A stretch of 64,000 nt of DNA from Ceratothoa steindachneri (lineage: Eukaryota > Arthropoda > Malacostraca > Isopoda > Cymothoidae). Position numbers and translations under genes: made by a program. The stretch is taken from contig OZ018329.1 of NCBI GenBank assembly GCA_963969495.1, forward strand, positions 74,476,912-74,540,911, in the 5' to 3' direction. Every line of letters starts with the position of its first letter. The first letter of the stretch is position 1. Under the pieces are notes generated by a model. The model saw only the letters and a list, made by a program, of their open reading frames with translations. It did not search any database and was not told the origin of the DNA. Below are positions 1-10,545 of the stretch, one piece after another.

Positions 1-2
1 CC

Positions 3-98
3 AGAAACCTCGTTACGTGTTTTAATTGTGGCACCCCAGGTCACATTAGCTTCCATTGCCCTCCAAATTCGAGGCTTAGGTCGTCCTCGAGTCAATAA
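3..98 (+). pseudogene. Gag C-terminus with CCHC zinc knuckle (partial)
   Basis: Frame 3 reads a textbook zinc knuckle, CFNCGTPGHISFHC (18-59), with C-x2-C-x4-H-x4-C spacing. A serine/arginine-rich tail follows and a TAA stop lies at 96-98. Nucleocapsid knuckles of this kind bind the element's RNA during packaging. Only the end of gag is present because the window begins inside it. Position upstream of the integrase fits the gypsy element running to 4226. Confidence 0.75.
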
Positions 99-600
99 GT
101 GTACAACATCACCGTATCTCCCCCCCTATAACAACCTGCTTCAGTGCCTCCTTTGTCCACAATTGTATTCTCCTGACTAACAGGTGAACTTTTTGTTTAA
201 TAAGAGTTCTCCCGGAGGACTAAAGTTCGAGACTGGATCAGTAAATGGTTGCAGAGTCTCTCGACATTGGTACGCGATACGGGGTGCAACTGTATCGTCG
301 TATCAGATAAATTGCTTCCCCCAGTCAGCCCATAGCACAAGAGGTTCGCGGTCGTCCAGGAATTCCTGGGTAGATCAAACAAGTTCTCCATGGTCAGATG
401 CCACATCCAGTGTCAGTATTTCACTGGCCGGACAGAGGTAGTGGGGAGAGCACGCAGCTCTCCCCAAATCAGGTGGCTCAGCCAGTAGTCACTCGGATTC
501 AAGCAACTAAGGGGGCAGTGGTCCCCACCCCTTTATCTCCTCTTGAGAACCCGGAATACGAAGAGCTTAATTCCCAAGCCTTCGCTACCACCCAGAAGGA
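99..600 (+). pseudogene. Degraded linker / possible aspartic protease of the gypsy element
   Basis: No clean reading frame crosses this stretch. Around 225-310 there are short strings such as FETGSVNGCRVS followed by a frame-shifted RGATVSSYQI. These resemble the region around the D-T-G-A active site of retrotransposon proteases, but the catalytic Asp is not preserved in one frame. Its place between the gag knuckle and the integrase is where a protease is expected. The assignment is an inference; this may only be unalignable pol linker. Confidence 0.3.
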
Positions 601-1500
601 TTGTACGGCTTTCCAACCCTGTGGAAGAAGGCAGCGAAAAACGAAATAGAATCTGTTCGCGGGAAAAAACGAATAAGATACGTGGTGGAGAATTCACTAC
701 TATTCCGGACGACGGCTCAAATGTCCTCCCCGTCAGATAAAGTTTTGTGCATTCCCCAGTGTTACTCCCAACGAGTATTAAAAATCGCACATGATGGCTT
801 ATTGAGTGGACATTTCAGTCACAATAAAACCTCTTTACGGATTTTTAAATACTTATTTTGGCCCTGCGCCGCGAAAGAGATCGCCGTATACTGCCAGTCA
901 TGCGAACTGTGCTAGAAGGCCACCGCTAAAGGCCGGGTACCGCCGGCTTCCCTGCAAAAACCCCCCGTCATTTCTCAACCCTTCTTCAGACTGGCCATAG
1001 ACTTGGTTGGGCCCATCCATCCCCCGTCTTGTGAAGGGCACTCTTATATCCTTACATTGGTAGACTGCGCCACTCGTTTCCCCGACGCAGTTGCCCTCAA
1101 GAAAATTGACAGTATTTCCTGTGCAGAAGCCCTCATCTCCATTTTTTCCCGAGTCAGCATCCCTAAAGAAATCCTCTCAGAACGAGGCCGTCAGTTCACT
1201 TCGGAACTGATGGAATAGGTGGGCAAGTTACTCGTCACCAAACCCCTCTTTAAGACCCCTTTACACCCTTCTGCAAACGGGATGTGTAAGAAATTAAATT
1301 AAATGGTACCATAAAGGCAGTGTTAAGAAAACTCTGCCAGTCTCAACCTTCAGAATGGTATCGGTGCCTACCAGTTGCCTTCTCCGCGTGCCAAGAGATT
1401 CCTCACAGAACTCGGAGTTTCTGCACCTTCGAATTGGTGTATTGATATATCTTCCGAGGACCTATGAGCATCCTTGAGGAGCTCTTCACTAATCCATAAT
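601..1500 (+). pseudogene. Retrotransposon integrase (zinc-binding and catalytic core), inactivated
   Basis: One frame from 601 carries an HHCC-type zinc-binding domain: the histidines of HDGLLSGH near 790-815 and CQSCELC at about 895-912. The catalytic core follows (FRLAIDLVGPI, then ILSERGRQFTSELM to 1218), then frame-shifted core sequence (KAVLRKLCQSQPSEWYRCLP, about 1315-1375). TAG stops at 913 and 1216 interrupt it. The first catalytic Asp (AIDLVG) is present. The second reads SERG where SDRG is usual, and the Glu expected after NG is replaced in GMCKKLN. The enzyme that would join element DNA to the host genome is therefore dead on several counts. Confidence 0.85.
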
Positions 1501-1561
1501 TAGTTGAAGAAGTTAAATCCTCTTACGCATATGTGAACGAGCTGCACGAACGCTTTGAGAA

Positions 1562-1870
1562 ATGTGCGGAGTTGGCCCGCTCAAACGCGGAGTTTTACCT
1601 AGAAAAATACCCACTTATTTCAACTTAAAAGCAAAAGCTCGAAAATTAAAGCCTGTTGACGAAGTGTTGTTATTACTGCATACAGAGACAAATAAGTTGT
1701 TCTCCCAATGGAAGGGTCTCTTCCCGGTCATAGAAGCTCGTGGCCCCGTTGATTACTTGATTGAATCTCTATCAGGCCATAGAATGTATCACATAAACAT
1801 GCTTAAGAAGTATCACCGCCGAGCGTGTATTAATAATATTGTGACGCAGAATGAAGAAGAAACCATGTAA
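1562..1870 (+). pseudogene. Integrase C-terminal GPY/F-like module
   Basis: The frame reads LFSQWKGLFPVIEARG, followed by DYLIESLSGHRMYHINMLKK. This is the W-K-G-P/L-F...Y-L/V signature of the GPY/F module at the end of gypsy integrases, ending in the typical H-x-N-M-L-K segment. It closes the integrase part and leads within about 30 bases to the linker before RT. It ends in TAA at 1868-1870. Confidence 0.75.
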
Positions 1871-1897
1871 GCTTTATACCCATGCGAACTTCTTCAG

Positions 1898-2197
1898 GTG
1901 GTAAACACGGTATGCGTAGAGTCTGATAACGAATATCCTCTACCCTCATTATCATTTCCTCAGGACGACCCGTCCACGGAGTTAGATTTGAACTCCCACC
2001 TTTGCCCACTCAGAAATTCACAATTATCCGCCCTATTGAAGGAATTCCCCGATGTAATTTCCGAGAAACCAGGGTGCTCCAAACAGTTTGTTAATGAGAT
2101 CAAATTGGAGACACAAGAAACCATTAGATCTAAACCTTATTGTGAGGGAATTCCAAGTGGAATTTCTTGTCCAGCACGGAACTTCCATGCGCTGTAG
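1898..2197 (+). pseudogene. Pre-RT linker and first RT residues of the gypsy pol
   Basis: The acidic linker runs into LLKEFPDVISEKPGCSK and IKLETQETIRSKPY. This is the conserved segment just before the fingers of gypsy reverse transcriptases (F-x-D-V..., then R-x-K-P-Y). Homology stops at about 2145. The expected continuation reappears at about 3000 (FNAEVKNVLQLEIIKPSSS), so the gap of some 850 bases is inserted or scrambled DNA including a LINE fragment. Confidence 0.75.
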
Positions 2198-2304
2198 AAG
2201 GTTCTAGGCTTAAAGTGGTAAGCCTAACCCCCCACCCCTTCCACAAGCGGTAGCCTCGAACCACGTCCACCACGATTCACATTTACACGTATTAGAATAG
2301 CCTC

Positions 2305-2845
2305 GGCAAGAAGATTCGAGACCATTCGAGAGTAGAGCTGTTTCCCACTAACGCCTGCAAGCCAGAGAAACCAAACTGATTTCCTCTATCAGACATAAAA
2401 GTTATGAAGATAGATTAGGGGAATTAGATATGTTCTCGCTGGAAACCTGTAGACTGCGTGGTCAGCTCATCGAAGTTTTCAAAGTACTTCGAGGGTTCGA
2501 CAATGTTGACTACCGGGATATTTTCACACTGAGTGAGAACAGAACGCGCAATCACGGCTTCAAACTTGAACTGAAGCGATACCACCGTGATCTGTGTGGG
2601 AAATTCTTCACTTACAGTATCTGCGGTAGTTGGAACGCACTTCCGATGGAAGTTGTCAATAGTGAATCTGTTGACTAGTTCAAGTTAAGACTAGATAAAG
2701 TATTGCGAATTCGCCGTTAAGATCCTCGCGAGTGATCTTCGAGGTTGCCAACGGACACCTTTGAAGATTGCGCCAAAAGTACCCTCCTTGTATGGACCGT
2801 AAGGTCTTCTAGGGTACTTAATTTCCTTGTAGCTCCTTGTAGCAC
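2305..2845 (+). mobile_element. CR1/L2-like LINE 3' fragment inserted in gypsy pol
   Basis: Positions 2430-2678 translate to the C-terminal tail of the LINE also found at 40.1 and 58.2 kb (MFSLETCRLRGQLIEVFKVL; IFTLSENRTRNHGFKLELKR; FFTYSICGSWNALPMEVVN). Nucleotide similarity to those copies starts near 2305 and ends at the LINE 3' terminus, two copies of a CTCCTTGTA-like unit near 2825-2845. There is no poly(A). The fragment sits in the reverse transcriptase of the gypsy element in the same orientation. It is 5'-truncated, as usual for LINE insertions. Confidence 0.8.
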
Positions 2846-2997
2846 TCTTATCTCGCATTTTCGCCCGTCTAAACTCGTGGTGTTCCGTCCCTTTGTCGGT
2901 TCGCCTTTAAGCTATTGGTCCCTCCCCCATAGATATAATATGGTATTGAAATAATATAATGTCATACCACGACACTTATCCCCCCCCCCCAATTCAT

Positions 2998-3446
2998 CTT
3001 CTATCTGTCTTTAACGCAGAAGTGAAGAATGTGCTACAGTTGGAGATTATCAAACCTTCATCCTCCAATTATTGCTCGCCGATAGTGTTGGTCCGAAACC
3101 TGACCATACTTTTCGAATGTGTGTAGATTATAGGAAACTTAACTCGGTTACCGTTTTTGACGCCGAGCCTATTCTGCTAATTGACCAACGCTTACACCTG
3201 TTTGAGGACGCCAAATACATCTCCAAAATGGATTTGTACAAGGCCTATCACCAAATCCCGTTAGTCGATTCGTCTAAGAGGCTAACCGCGTTTGCAACTG
3301 ATAAAGGTCTGATACAATCCACCCGATTGCCATTTGGTTTGGTCAAGGCTGGGAGCAATTATAATCGGATTATGCGTCGAAATGTGGATGGTTTAAGCGA
3401 CGTGTCGTCCTATTTCGACAATGTGTACGTGGCTACACGTTCATGA
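2998..3446 (+). pseudogene. Gypsy reverse transcriptase, fingers and palm
   Basis: After the LINE fragment the RT resumes with NVLQLEIIKPSSSNYCSPIV (frame shift near 3090), then FRMCVDYRKLNSV, KYISKMDLYKAYHQIPL (first catalytic Asp), and TRLPFGLVKAGSNYNRIMRR. The active-site box reads SYFDNVYVATRS, so the second Asp of the YxDD motif is Asn, which should abolish polymerisation. Two stops (3444-3446 and shortly after) separate this piece from the thumb/RNase H piece, which continues in the same frame. Confidence 0.85.
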
Positions 3447-3473
3447 GAGCGACACATACACTAACTTCGAGCT

Positions 3474-4226
3474 TTGTTAGATAGACTCCGCGAGCACGGA
3501 TTAACCGTTGAACCATCTAAATTCCAATTCACCTATGAGACAATCTCGTATCTGGGATTTGAAATAGGTAAAAATCGTTTAACCACTCAACAGAAAAAGA
3601 TCGAGGCCATTGCTAAGATGCATCTACCACGAACAAAGAAGCAGTTGCGTTCTTTGTTTGTTGCTGCGTCGTTCTACAGAAGATTTGTCACCCAATTTGA
3701 CGTAGTATCCGCGCACATTAATGATCTCTTAAAGAAAAAGTCCCCCGACCCCGTTAGGTGGAATCCTAACGCGATCTCCCAGTTTAACTTCTTGAAGGAA
3801 AAATTAATTTCAGCACCCATCCTTCGACTACCTAATCCCCCAAAGAAGTTTGGGATCCGCACCGATGCCTGTTATAAGGGAATCGGTTATGTCTTGGTGC
3901 AATATGAAGACGATGGTACCCCTTTTCCCATAGCTTATGCGAGCCGAAAACTATCGAGTCGAGAAAGATCTTATGCAACTATATAACAGGAAGCGCTAGC
4001 CATAATTTGGATCATACAGAAATTCAGGTTCTATTTAAAATGTCATGACTTTAACGTCGAATCCGATCACCGGCCTCTATCATATTTGCGTAACAGCAAA
4101 ATCAAGAATGGCAGACTCATGAGATGGAGTCTATTGTTAATGGAGTACCAATTTACCATAACCTATATAAAAGGCTCCGATAATTGTATAGCCGATAACT
4201 TGAGCCGAAACCCCACAGAGGGATAA
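3474..4226 (+). pseudogene. Gypsy RT thumb and RNase H
   Basis: The same frame continues with the connection segment (LDRLREHGLTVEPSKFQF, ISYLGFEIGKNRLT) and then RNase H. The expected acidic residues are in place: IRTDACYKGIGYVLVQ, QEALAI after a TAA at 3984-3986, SDHRPLSYL, and GSDNCIADNLSRNP just before the final TAA at 4224-4226. RNase H removes the RNA template during reverse transcription. Apart from the single stop this domain is the best preserved part of the element. Confidence 0.85.
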
Positions 4227-5991
4227 TTAAACTCCCGTTCGTCTTAAGACCAATTTGTTGTGTATATATTAATGAGTTAAGTGTTCAGTTGGCGTAAGGA
4301 TTACCCGCCTAAGTGCAGATTAATAGTAAGTTTCTTTTTCTTTTTTTACTAATTAATGGTTTATTTTAAGGAGTTTAAATTGGGTTGTGTGTTCCGGACT
4401 TTTTGGCCTTACGAGGCAAGGTTAAAGTCAGCCTTTTACCTGTCTATGTACCTGCGCGTGTGTGCGTACAAATTCATAAAGTCTCATTTTAATGTGATAG
4501 TTGACCACTGTATTTTCACCGTAACAGTCGGACTTGGGATTACGTGCTGAAACATGTCTTTTTTGTGTGTTGCCAGGTATTTTTGCACTTGAGCAATCAC
4601 CTACACCCATTACCTTCTTTAGGAGGGAGGAAATGGGGAGGAATGAATATAACGAGGACAAGCAGACGCTAGTTTGTTTATACAGCGTCAACCGTTACCC
4701 CTCACCATTGAGGAAGACCAAAGCAAATTACCATTCGAGAAGAGATTCATATCTTGGTTAAGTTTCATCGTCGAGAAGCCAGAATTGATAACACAGGCAT
4801 GGGGATAACTACCATTCATCCAAGATCCCCTCACTTACATCTTCAAGTCAATAGAAGCATCGCCACCCGCCTCCACCTCCACAAGAAAAGCATCAGCTGT
4901 TTTCCCGAATCACATCACCACGGTCTCACCTCAGCGATGAGGTCTCCAGTCAAGCTCGCCTCACCTCAGCGAGGAGGCTCACTTTCAAGGTCACCCAACT
5001 GTCGACACACTCTGATTTAAAGGCAAAACGAATACAAAATTTATTCATTTTTGTTATTTCCCATTCCGTGCGAAAGTGTATTCGTAACAAAACTATTTCA
5101 ATCCGCTAGTCGTAACCAGACTATTTCAATTTCAAATGACTTAAGAACTAATATTAATTTAGTTTAAATTTCGTGGATTAGGAGTGATTTTTGCATCAAC
5201 CATCTCGTATTACTCATTTGTAGTGTTAATTTTTATTAGACCCTCTTTCTATATATTTAGTGTATTTAGAAATTTAATATTCCGTTCTTTTATATGATTA
5301 AAATTATATTTTGTCGGAATTGTTAAATTAGATCCTGGAACGCAGCAAATGGCAATAGATATATCATAACACGAAGCCTCCTTGGTTAAAGAATTAAATT
5401 AGAGCACTTTTAGAGAAAAGTGAAACGGATTAACTCATGTACGAATCAAACGTACATCCGTACTTGGCCATAAACCACGACAAACATTTTTAGCAAGAAA
5501 TATGTTCATGCTCCGATATAAGAACTGGAACTCACGGTTTCATCATTTTCCTTGGGTTAATAATTCTTGCCAATTCCCATGAGATAAGTAAAATATCATC
5601 TCCTCCACTTTTTTGTAATTCTGTAGGTTAAAACTAAACATGTTTAAATAACCTACCACCCCTAGTCTTCTATATGAATCGTATTCAAATTAGCATCGTT
5701 GGTAATATGTATAGCTTGAATCGATGCAATGAATCTCTTTTTTTCCGTCAAGCTGATAAAATAATAGCTGCAAAAATAGTTGATTTGCGTTCCGACTAAA
5801 TAGCAACACAAATTGAAATAGTCAAACAGAAAAGATTGAGATAAAATCTTCTTTAAAAACAGAGTTGTTAATTTGTAGAATTACCGAATTCCGTGCCATG
5901 GCGCTAATATTGATGGAATTCTAGATATGAAAAAATTATTTTGAGTTAAATATTTATTAATATTGAATATTTTTTGAGTTAATACAATTTT

Positions 5992-5994
<3 letters not shown>
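4227..5994. other. Non-coding stretch after gypsy pol (possible 3' LTR, unproven)
   Basis: No convincing coding sequence. A CT-rich block near 4925-4985 contains two copies of a CACCTCAGCGA.GAGG unit. The rest is AT-rich. A 3' LTR would be expected here, but the 5' LTR is outside the window, so no boundary can be set. Confidence 0.4.
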
Positions 5995-6063
<69 letters not shown>

Positions 6064-6072
6064 TATATATAT
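5995..6072. repeat. (AT)n microsatellite
   Basis: An almost pure AT dinucleotide run of about 75 bases, directly next to the ~120 bp satellite array that starts at about 6073. Confidence 0.95.
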
Positions 6073-7330
6073 TTATGATGTTATTGCCAAATATATATTT
6101 TCCCGGCTTAACTTTGGAGGACTTTGGCAATTATATCATTCGAAAGAGAATAAAAACAACATAAGAGTTTCAAATAATTATGATTTTATCGGCAAAACAA
6201 AATAATTCTCAGGCTAGGCTAACCTTGTTAGGAGCTTAGTAATTATATTATTCGAAAGAGAATGTAAAACAGAATAAGGGTTTCAAATTTCGTTAGAAAC
6301 GGCCCAATAGTTATGATGTTATTGCCAAATAATTCCACGGCTAACCTTGGCAGAACTTTAACAATTATATCATTCGAAAGAGAATATAAAACAATAAGAG
6401 GATTTTAAATTTTCGTTAGAATCAGCTCAATAGTTATTATGTTATGCTAAAATAAAATAATTCCCTGTCTAACCTTGGGAGCACCTTAGCAATTATGTCA
6501 TTTGAAAGAGACTGTAAAACAACATAACGGTTTCAAATTTCGTTAGAATTGGCCCAATAGTTATATCATTACCAAAACAAAATATTTCCAGGGCTAACTA
6601 TGGGAGGACCTTGGAAATTATATGATTCGAAAGAGGGTATAAAACAACATAAGGGTTTCAAATTTCGTGAATCGGCCGAATAGTTATGATTTTTTCCAAA
6701 ACAAAATAATTCCTGGGCTAACCTTGTCAGGACCAGGACAATTATAGCATTTGAAAGAAAATGTAATACAACATAAGGGTTTCAAATTTCGTTAGAAACG
6801 CCCCAATAGTTAGGATGTTATTGCCAAAACAAAATAATTCCCGGGCTTAACTTGGGAGGACCTTGGCAATTATCATATTATTTGAATGGGAATGTAAAAT
6901 AACATCAGGGTTTCAAATATCGTTAGAATCGGCCGAATAGTTATGATTTCTTTGCCAAAACAAAGTATTTCCTAGGCTGACCTTGTGAGGACCTGATCAA
7001 TTATTGCATTCGAAAGAGAATGTAAAACAACATAAGGGTTTCAAATTTCGTTAGAATCAGACGAATAGTTATGGTTATTGCAAAAACAATATAATTCCCT
7101 GACTAACCTTGGCGGGACCTTGAAAGAGAATGCAAAACAACTTAAGGGTTTCGAATATCTTTTGAATCGGCCGAATAGTTATAATATTATTGCCAAAACA
7201 AAATAATTCCCGAGCTAATCTTGGGATGACCTTGGCAATTCTATCATCCGAAAGAGAATCTAAAACAACATAAGGGTTTCAAATTTCGTTACAATCGCTC
7301 AAATAGTTATGAACTTATGATGTTATTACC
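6073..7330 (+). repeat. ~120 bp tandem satellite, about ten copies
   Basis: Each unit carries the same landmarks: GGGTTTCAAATTTCGTTAG, then an AATAGTTATGATGTTATTGC-like stretch, AAAACAAAATAATTCCC, TAACCTTGGGAGGACCTTGG, and ATTCGAAAGAGAATGTAAAA. Landmarks recur at about 6270, 6400, 6530, 6653, 6777, 6907, 7037, 7146 and 7276, giving a period of roughly 110-130 bases with indels. There is no coding frame. The same family occurs in reverse orientation at 10135-10545. Confidence 0.9.
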
Positions 7331-7339
7331 AAAACAAAA

Positions 7340-8990
7340 AAAGCAAAACGGGGACCGACCAACAGACGACATAGTGCGATGTAGAGTCCCCCGCGACTAA
7401 AAACTCCAGCGGTTTGTTTTTATGACTTTAGATTCGAAAACCTTTACCCCTGAATGTTGATAATGCATTTTATTATTATTCATGAATTTAGCGAGGAAAG
7501 AGGCCCCCGCTTCTAATCCTTTATCCCAGTAATGCACTTTTCTCCTCAGTTTGGTATAGCAAGTTTGCCTCCCGTACCTTGATATCTTCCTTATCCACTT
7601 TTTTTATTTGTCCTTTATGTAAATATTGCCAATATAAATATATCCAAGATCCAAAGATCAAATAAAAATAATGTTTTATGATACTCCCTCGAGTGGGCTT
7701 TGAAATCAATAATTGTCGGTGGGTAGACATGGGTGGTGTTGTTATTTAAGTAGATTTTAGTCTCGTTTAGCCATTTCATTCTTCTGTCACTCCTACTTCA
7801 ATTTACGTTCCCCATTGAAATATTACCTTTCATGAGTGAAAATAAATTGGTTTCTCGATTTTTCTTAATCAGATCAAGGTACGAGTAGATGTCATTCAAT
7901 GCAAATTATCCTTTAGATAACACATGGGGAATCTTTTCCTGCGGGCTGCATTTGGCTCGCAGTCTCACTTTTTGTGGCCCGCGGGCAGATCTAGGCAATT
8001 GACAAGAATTTCCCTTATAAAATTGGTTTAAAATCTATAGTGTAACATTACTCTTCTTTTATGTTTCACAAATCAATAATATAATAATTGTGATTTATGT
8101 TTGTCTAAAATGGGACTTAAATAATTTTACTAAATAAATGTGCCGTTTTTGGACAGTTTCTCAGTGTGGCTTAATTAAAGTCGAAAAAAGGTCTTATATG
8201 GTGTGGCCCGTAAACCGAAAGGTTGACCAAGCCTTAGAGAAAAGCCTCACCGCTCCCCAACATCCAATACTTACACCTTATATCCTTCTACCGAACTGAC
8301 TCAAAATATACAACAAAACAATGTTAGGATCCCCGCCCCCTCCCCTCCTCTAAGAAGGATGCAAGGAATAGCGGATGGGAAATTGGCATCGATCGTAGCC
8401 ATATCTCGACTCCGTCAGTGCCAAGTCGTTAAAATGAGAGACTAAAGACCCGTTCGATCTTTCTCTTTGCTTCATTCTCCTCGAGAGGCACTAAAAAGAA
8501 TTCGTTCCTCCACTATCGGGGCCTAATTTTTATTTATTGGCACTAAAATGCGATAGGCAGTAAAAGACTTCGTTCTGGCACTATCAGGGCCTATTTGTTT
8601 ACTTCTTGGCAATAAAACGCGATAGACATTAAAGGAATTTGTTCTGGCCCTATTGGGGCCTATTCTTTTCTTCCGTGGTACACAAATACAATAGGACCTG
8701 AATTTGGCCCCTTCCGCCGCTCGAGATGAGTCTGTATCCAGGACTTGAGGATATTTTGGCCCTGGTATGAAGTGTAGCACGGGAAATTATGCTGCAGCTT
8801 ACATTTAGAGAATTGCGAACCCTCCTGCAGCTTTCGGCTATATATCTTCTGCACATTTTCACTTCCTTCAACTTCACCATTTTCTTCACAAATCTCACCT
8901 TACAACGCTTCTGCACAGGGTGATGCATTTGTTGGTTTTTGCTTCTTGGCTTTAAGTAACTGACCACGGGCTTATTTAGTGTTGGTGTCA
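7340..8990. other. Unassigned AT-rich intergenic DNA
   Basis: No coding sequence could be supported on either strand. Near 7940-7990 there is a GC-rich CTGCGGGCTGC...GTGGCCCGCGGG stretch, and near 8195-8235 a GTGTGGCCCGTAAACCG stretch. They might be ends of an old DNA element but do not pair cleanly. Between 8500 and 8700 a loose repeat of ACTAAAACGCGATAGGCA-like units with GGGGCCTA boxes recurs about three to four times. Confidence 0.4.
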
Positions 8991-8994
8991 CTCC

Positions 8995-9440
8995 TCTGTT
9001 TATGATTTCCTTTAATAATGTATCATTCATAATCTACTACAATAGTAAACGAACATACAACCTTATCATGAAAAGCAACCCAGCACCTCACCTAACACCT
9101 AACCAGACAAGTCATTTAATATATGAATATACTTGCAAAATGGGAGACTGTAAGCTCCTACCTCATTCATATATTGGAATGACAGAAACAAAGTTAACAC
9201 GAAGAATGAGTTAACTTTAAACAATGGTGCCCCCAAAACACATACGTTGGAAAAACATGGAAGACAACTAGACCAGAAGTCACTCGAACATAATACCAAA
9301 ATCCTATCATATGCTCAAAACCGTTGACAGCTAATTATATTACAAGCATTATATATTAAAAAAAAACAAAACAGCCCAAATAAATATGCAAACAAACATA
9401 CAATTCACTCTTCCTTCCTCACGTCCCCTCGCACCGAATA
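8995..9440 (+). pseudogene. Penelope-like element GIY-YIG endonuclease fragment
   Basis: The frame from 9002 reads NNVSFIIYYNSKRT, then SHLIYEYTCKMGDCKLLPHS and YIGMTETKLTRRMS (YIG codons near 9170). This is the C-terminal GIY-YIG endonuclease type of Penelope-like retroelements, which nicks target DNA for insertion. The cysteine pair before YIG and the T-x-L-x-R-R after it fit the family. A stop at about 9212 and frame changes break the rest, although later strings near 9330-9420 (YYKHYILKK, INMQTNIQFTLPS) still look like the tail of such proteins. No matching reverse transcriptase is visible upstream. Confidence 0.65.
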
Positions 9441-9675
9441 ATAATCCCCAAACAAATTAATCCTGTGTCCATTATAGATTAAACATTTGAAGCAGTATCA
9501 AAAAGTTAATTTCAATGTAACTTTTTGTTTTTAAACAGTCTCAAAAAACTTCATTTCAATGTACCTTTTTGATTTATTAATTTAAATTCCCTATAAGTAT
9601 GTTCGTATATTTGTTAATTAAATAACGATGTATATTCAGCCCCGTTCTTCAATTGCTTAAGTTATGAATATCAAT

Positions 9676-9711
9676 CTTTGATAATGATACAGGTGTGTAT
9701 CGAAACGCGTC
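9676..9711 (+). ncRNA. Hammerhead-ribozyme-like remnant
   Basis: A five-base stem GATAC/GTATC (9686-9690 with 9697-9701) is followed directly by GAAAC (9702-9706), the 3' core of a hammerhead. The upstream core expected as CTGATGA reads TTGATAAT. Penelope-like elements are known to carry hammerhead motifs in their terminal repeats, and this lies about 250 bases after the GIY-YIG fragment on the same strand. The core is imperfect, so this is a decayed motif at best. Confidence 0.35.
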
Positions 9712-10134
9712 AGGCCAATAAATTTATTTGTTTTGCTCAGTAAATTAGTTTCCTGCCCTCGTTCGTTAATATTATAATTTTGGCGAATTTATCCATAGGA
9801 AAAATCGAGAGATTTGACAAGAAAAGAACATTAGATAAAAATCCTGAAACGTGTTCACGACGTGTGATGATAATTTATGGGACTAAAATGGAAGGAGACC
9901 GAATTATATGAAAGTGCCACCATTCGCTTTGGATAATTGACACAATATTTACGGTGCGGGGCAAGGGGGGGGGGCGAAAAAGAGAAGAGCTGAACAACTG
10001 TGGCACATCCTTTATCATGAGCTGGAGCAATAAAGCTTAGGTATCACAAAATAGGCCTCTGCCATAACTTTATTCCATGTATGTGGTATTTCATCACGAG
10101 GTCAAAATACGAGTCGTAACTAGGGGTGCGCGAA

Positions 10135-10545
10135 ACCTTTATGTTGTTTTACATTCTCTTTGAATGATATAATTGCCAAAGTCCTCCCAAGGTTAGTCCG
10201 CGAATTATAATGTTTTGACAATAATATCATAACTATAAGGCCGATTCTAACTAAATTTGAAACCCTTATATTGTTTTGCATTATCTTTCGAATGATATCA
10301 TTTCAAAAGTCCACCTAAGGTTAGGCCAGGATTTTTATTTTCGCAATAACATCATAACTATTGGGCCGATTCTAACGAAATATGAAACTTTTATGTTGTT
10401 TTACATTCTATTTCGAATGGTATAATTGCCAAAGTCCTCTCAAGGTTAGTCCTTGAATCATTTTGTTTTAGCAATAATATCATAACTATTCGGCAAATTC
10501 TAATGAAATTTGAAACCCTTATGTTGTTTTGCATTCAAAACTATT
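10135..10545 (-). repeat. ~120 bp satellite, inverted block of three to four copies
   Basis: The plus strand reads the reverse complement of the 6073-7330 family: CTTTATGTTGTTTTACATTC, GAATGATATAATTGCCAAAG, TCCTCCCAAGGTTAG, ATCATAACTATTGGGCCG and AACGAAATATGAAAC recur about three times. As in the first array, an (AT)n run lies nearby (10981-11056). Confidence 0.85.

Larger units (their letters stand above)
1..4226 (+). mobile_element. Ty3/gypsy-type LTR retrotransposon, defective, integrase before RT
   Basis: Read along the plus strand the remnant shows a gag zinc knuckle, a degraded protease-like stretch, an integrase, a GPY/F-like module, then reverse transcriptase and RNase H ending at 4226. 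The left end lies outside the window and no paired LTRs could be located. The order INT-RT-RH is not the usual gypsy order (RT-RH-INT). It matches the arrangement known for Gmr1-like Ty3/gypsy elements. Several stops, frameshifts and a LINE insertion at about 2305-2845 break the reading frames, so it cannot be autonomous. The alternative explanation, two neighbouring gypsy copies joined by chance, is less likely because the integrase tail runs into the pre-RT linker with only a short gap. Confidence 0.8.

Noticed and set aside
4227..5340. The 3' LTR of the gypsy element
   Set aside because: No second copy of the sequence exists in the window to compare, and no TG...CA boundary with a polypurine tract could be fixed.
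7930..8240. A DNA transposon with GTGGCCCGCGG-type ends
   Set aside because: The two GC-rich strings do not form convincing inverted repeats and no target duplication is visible.
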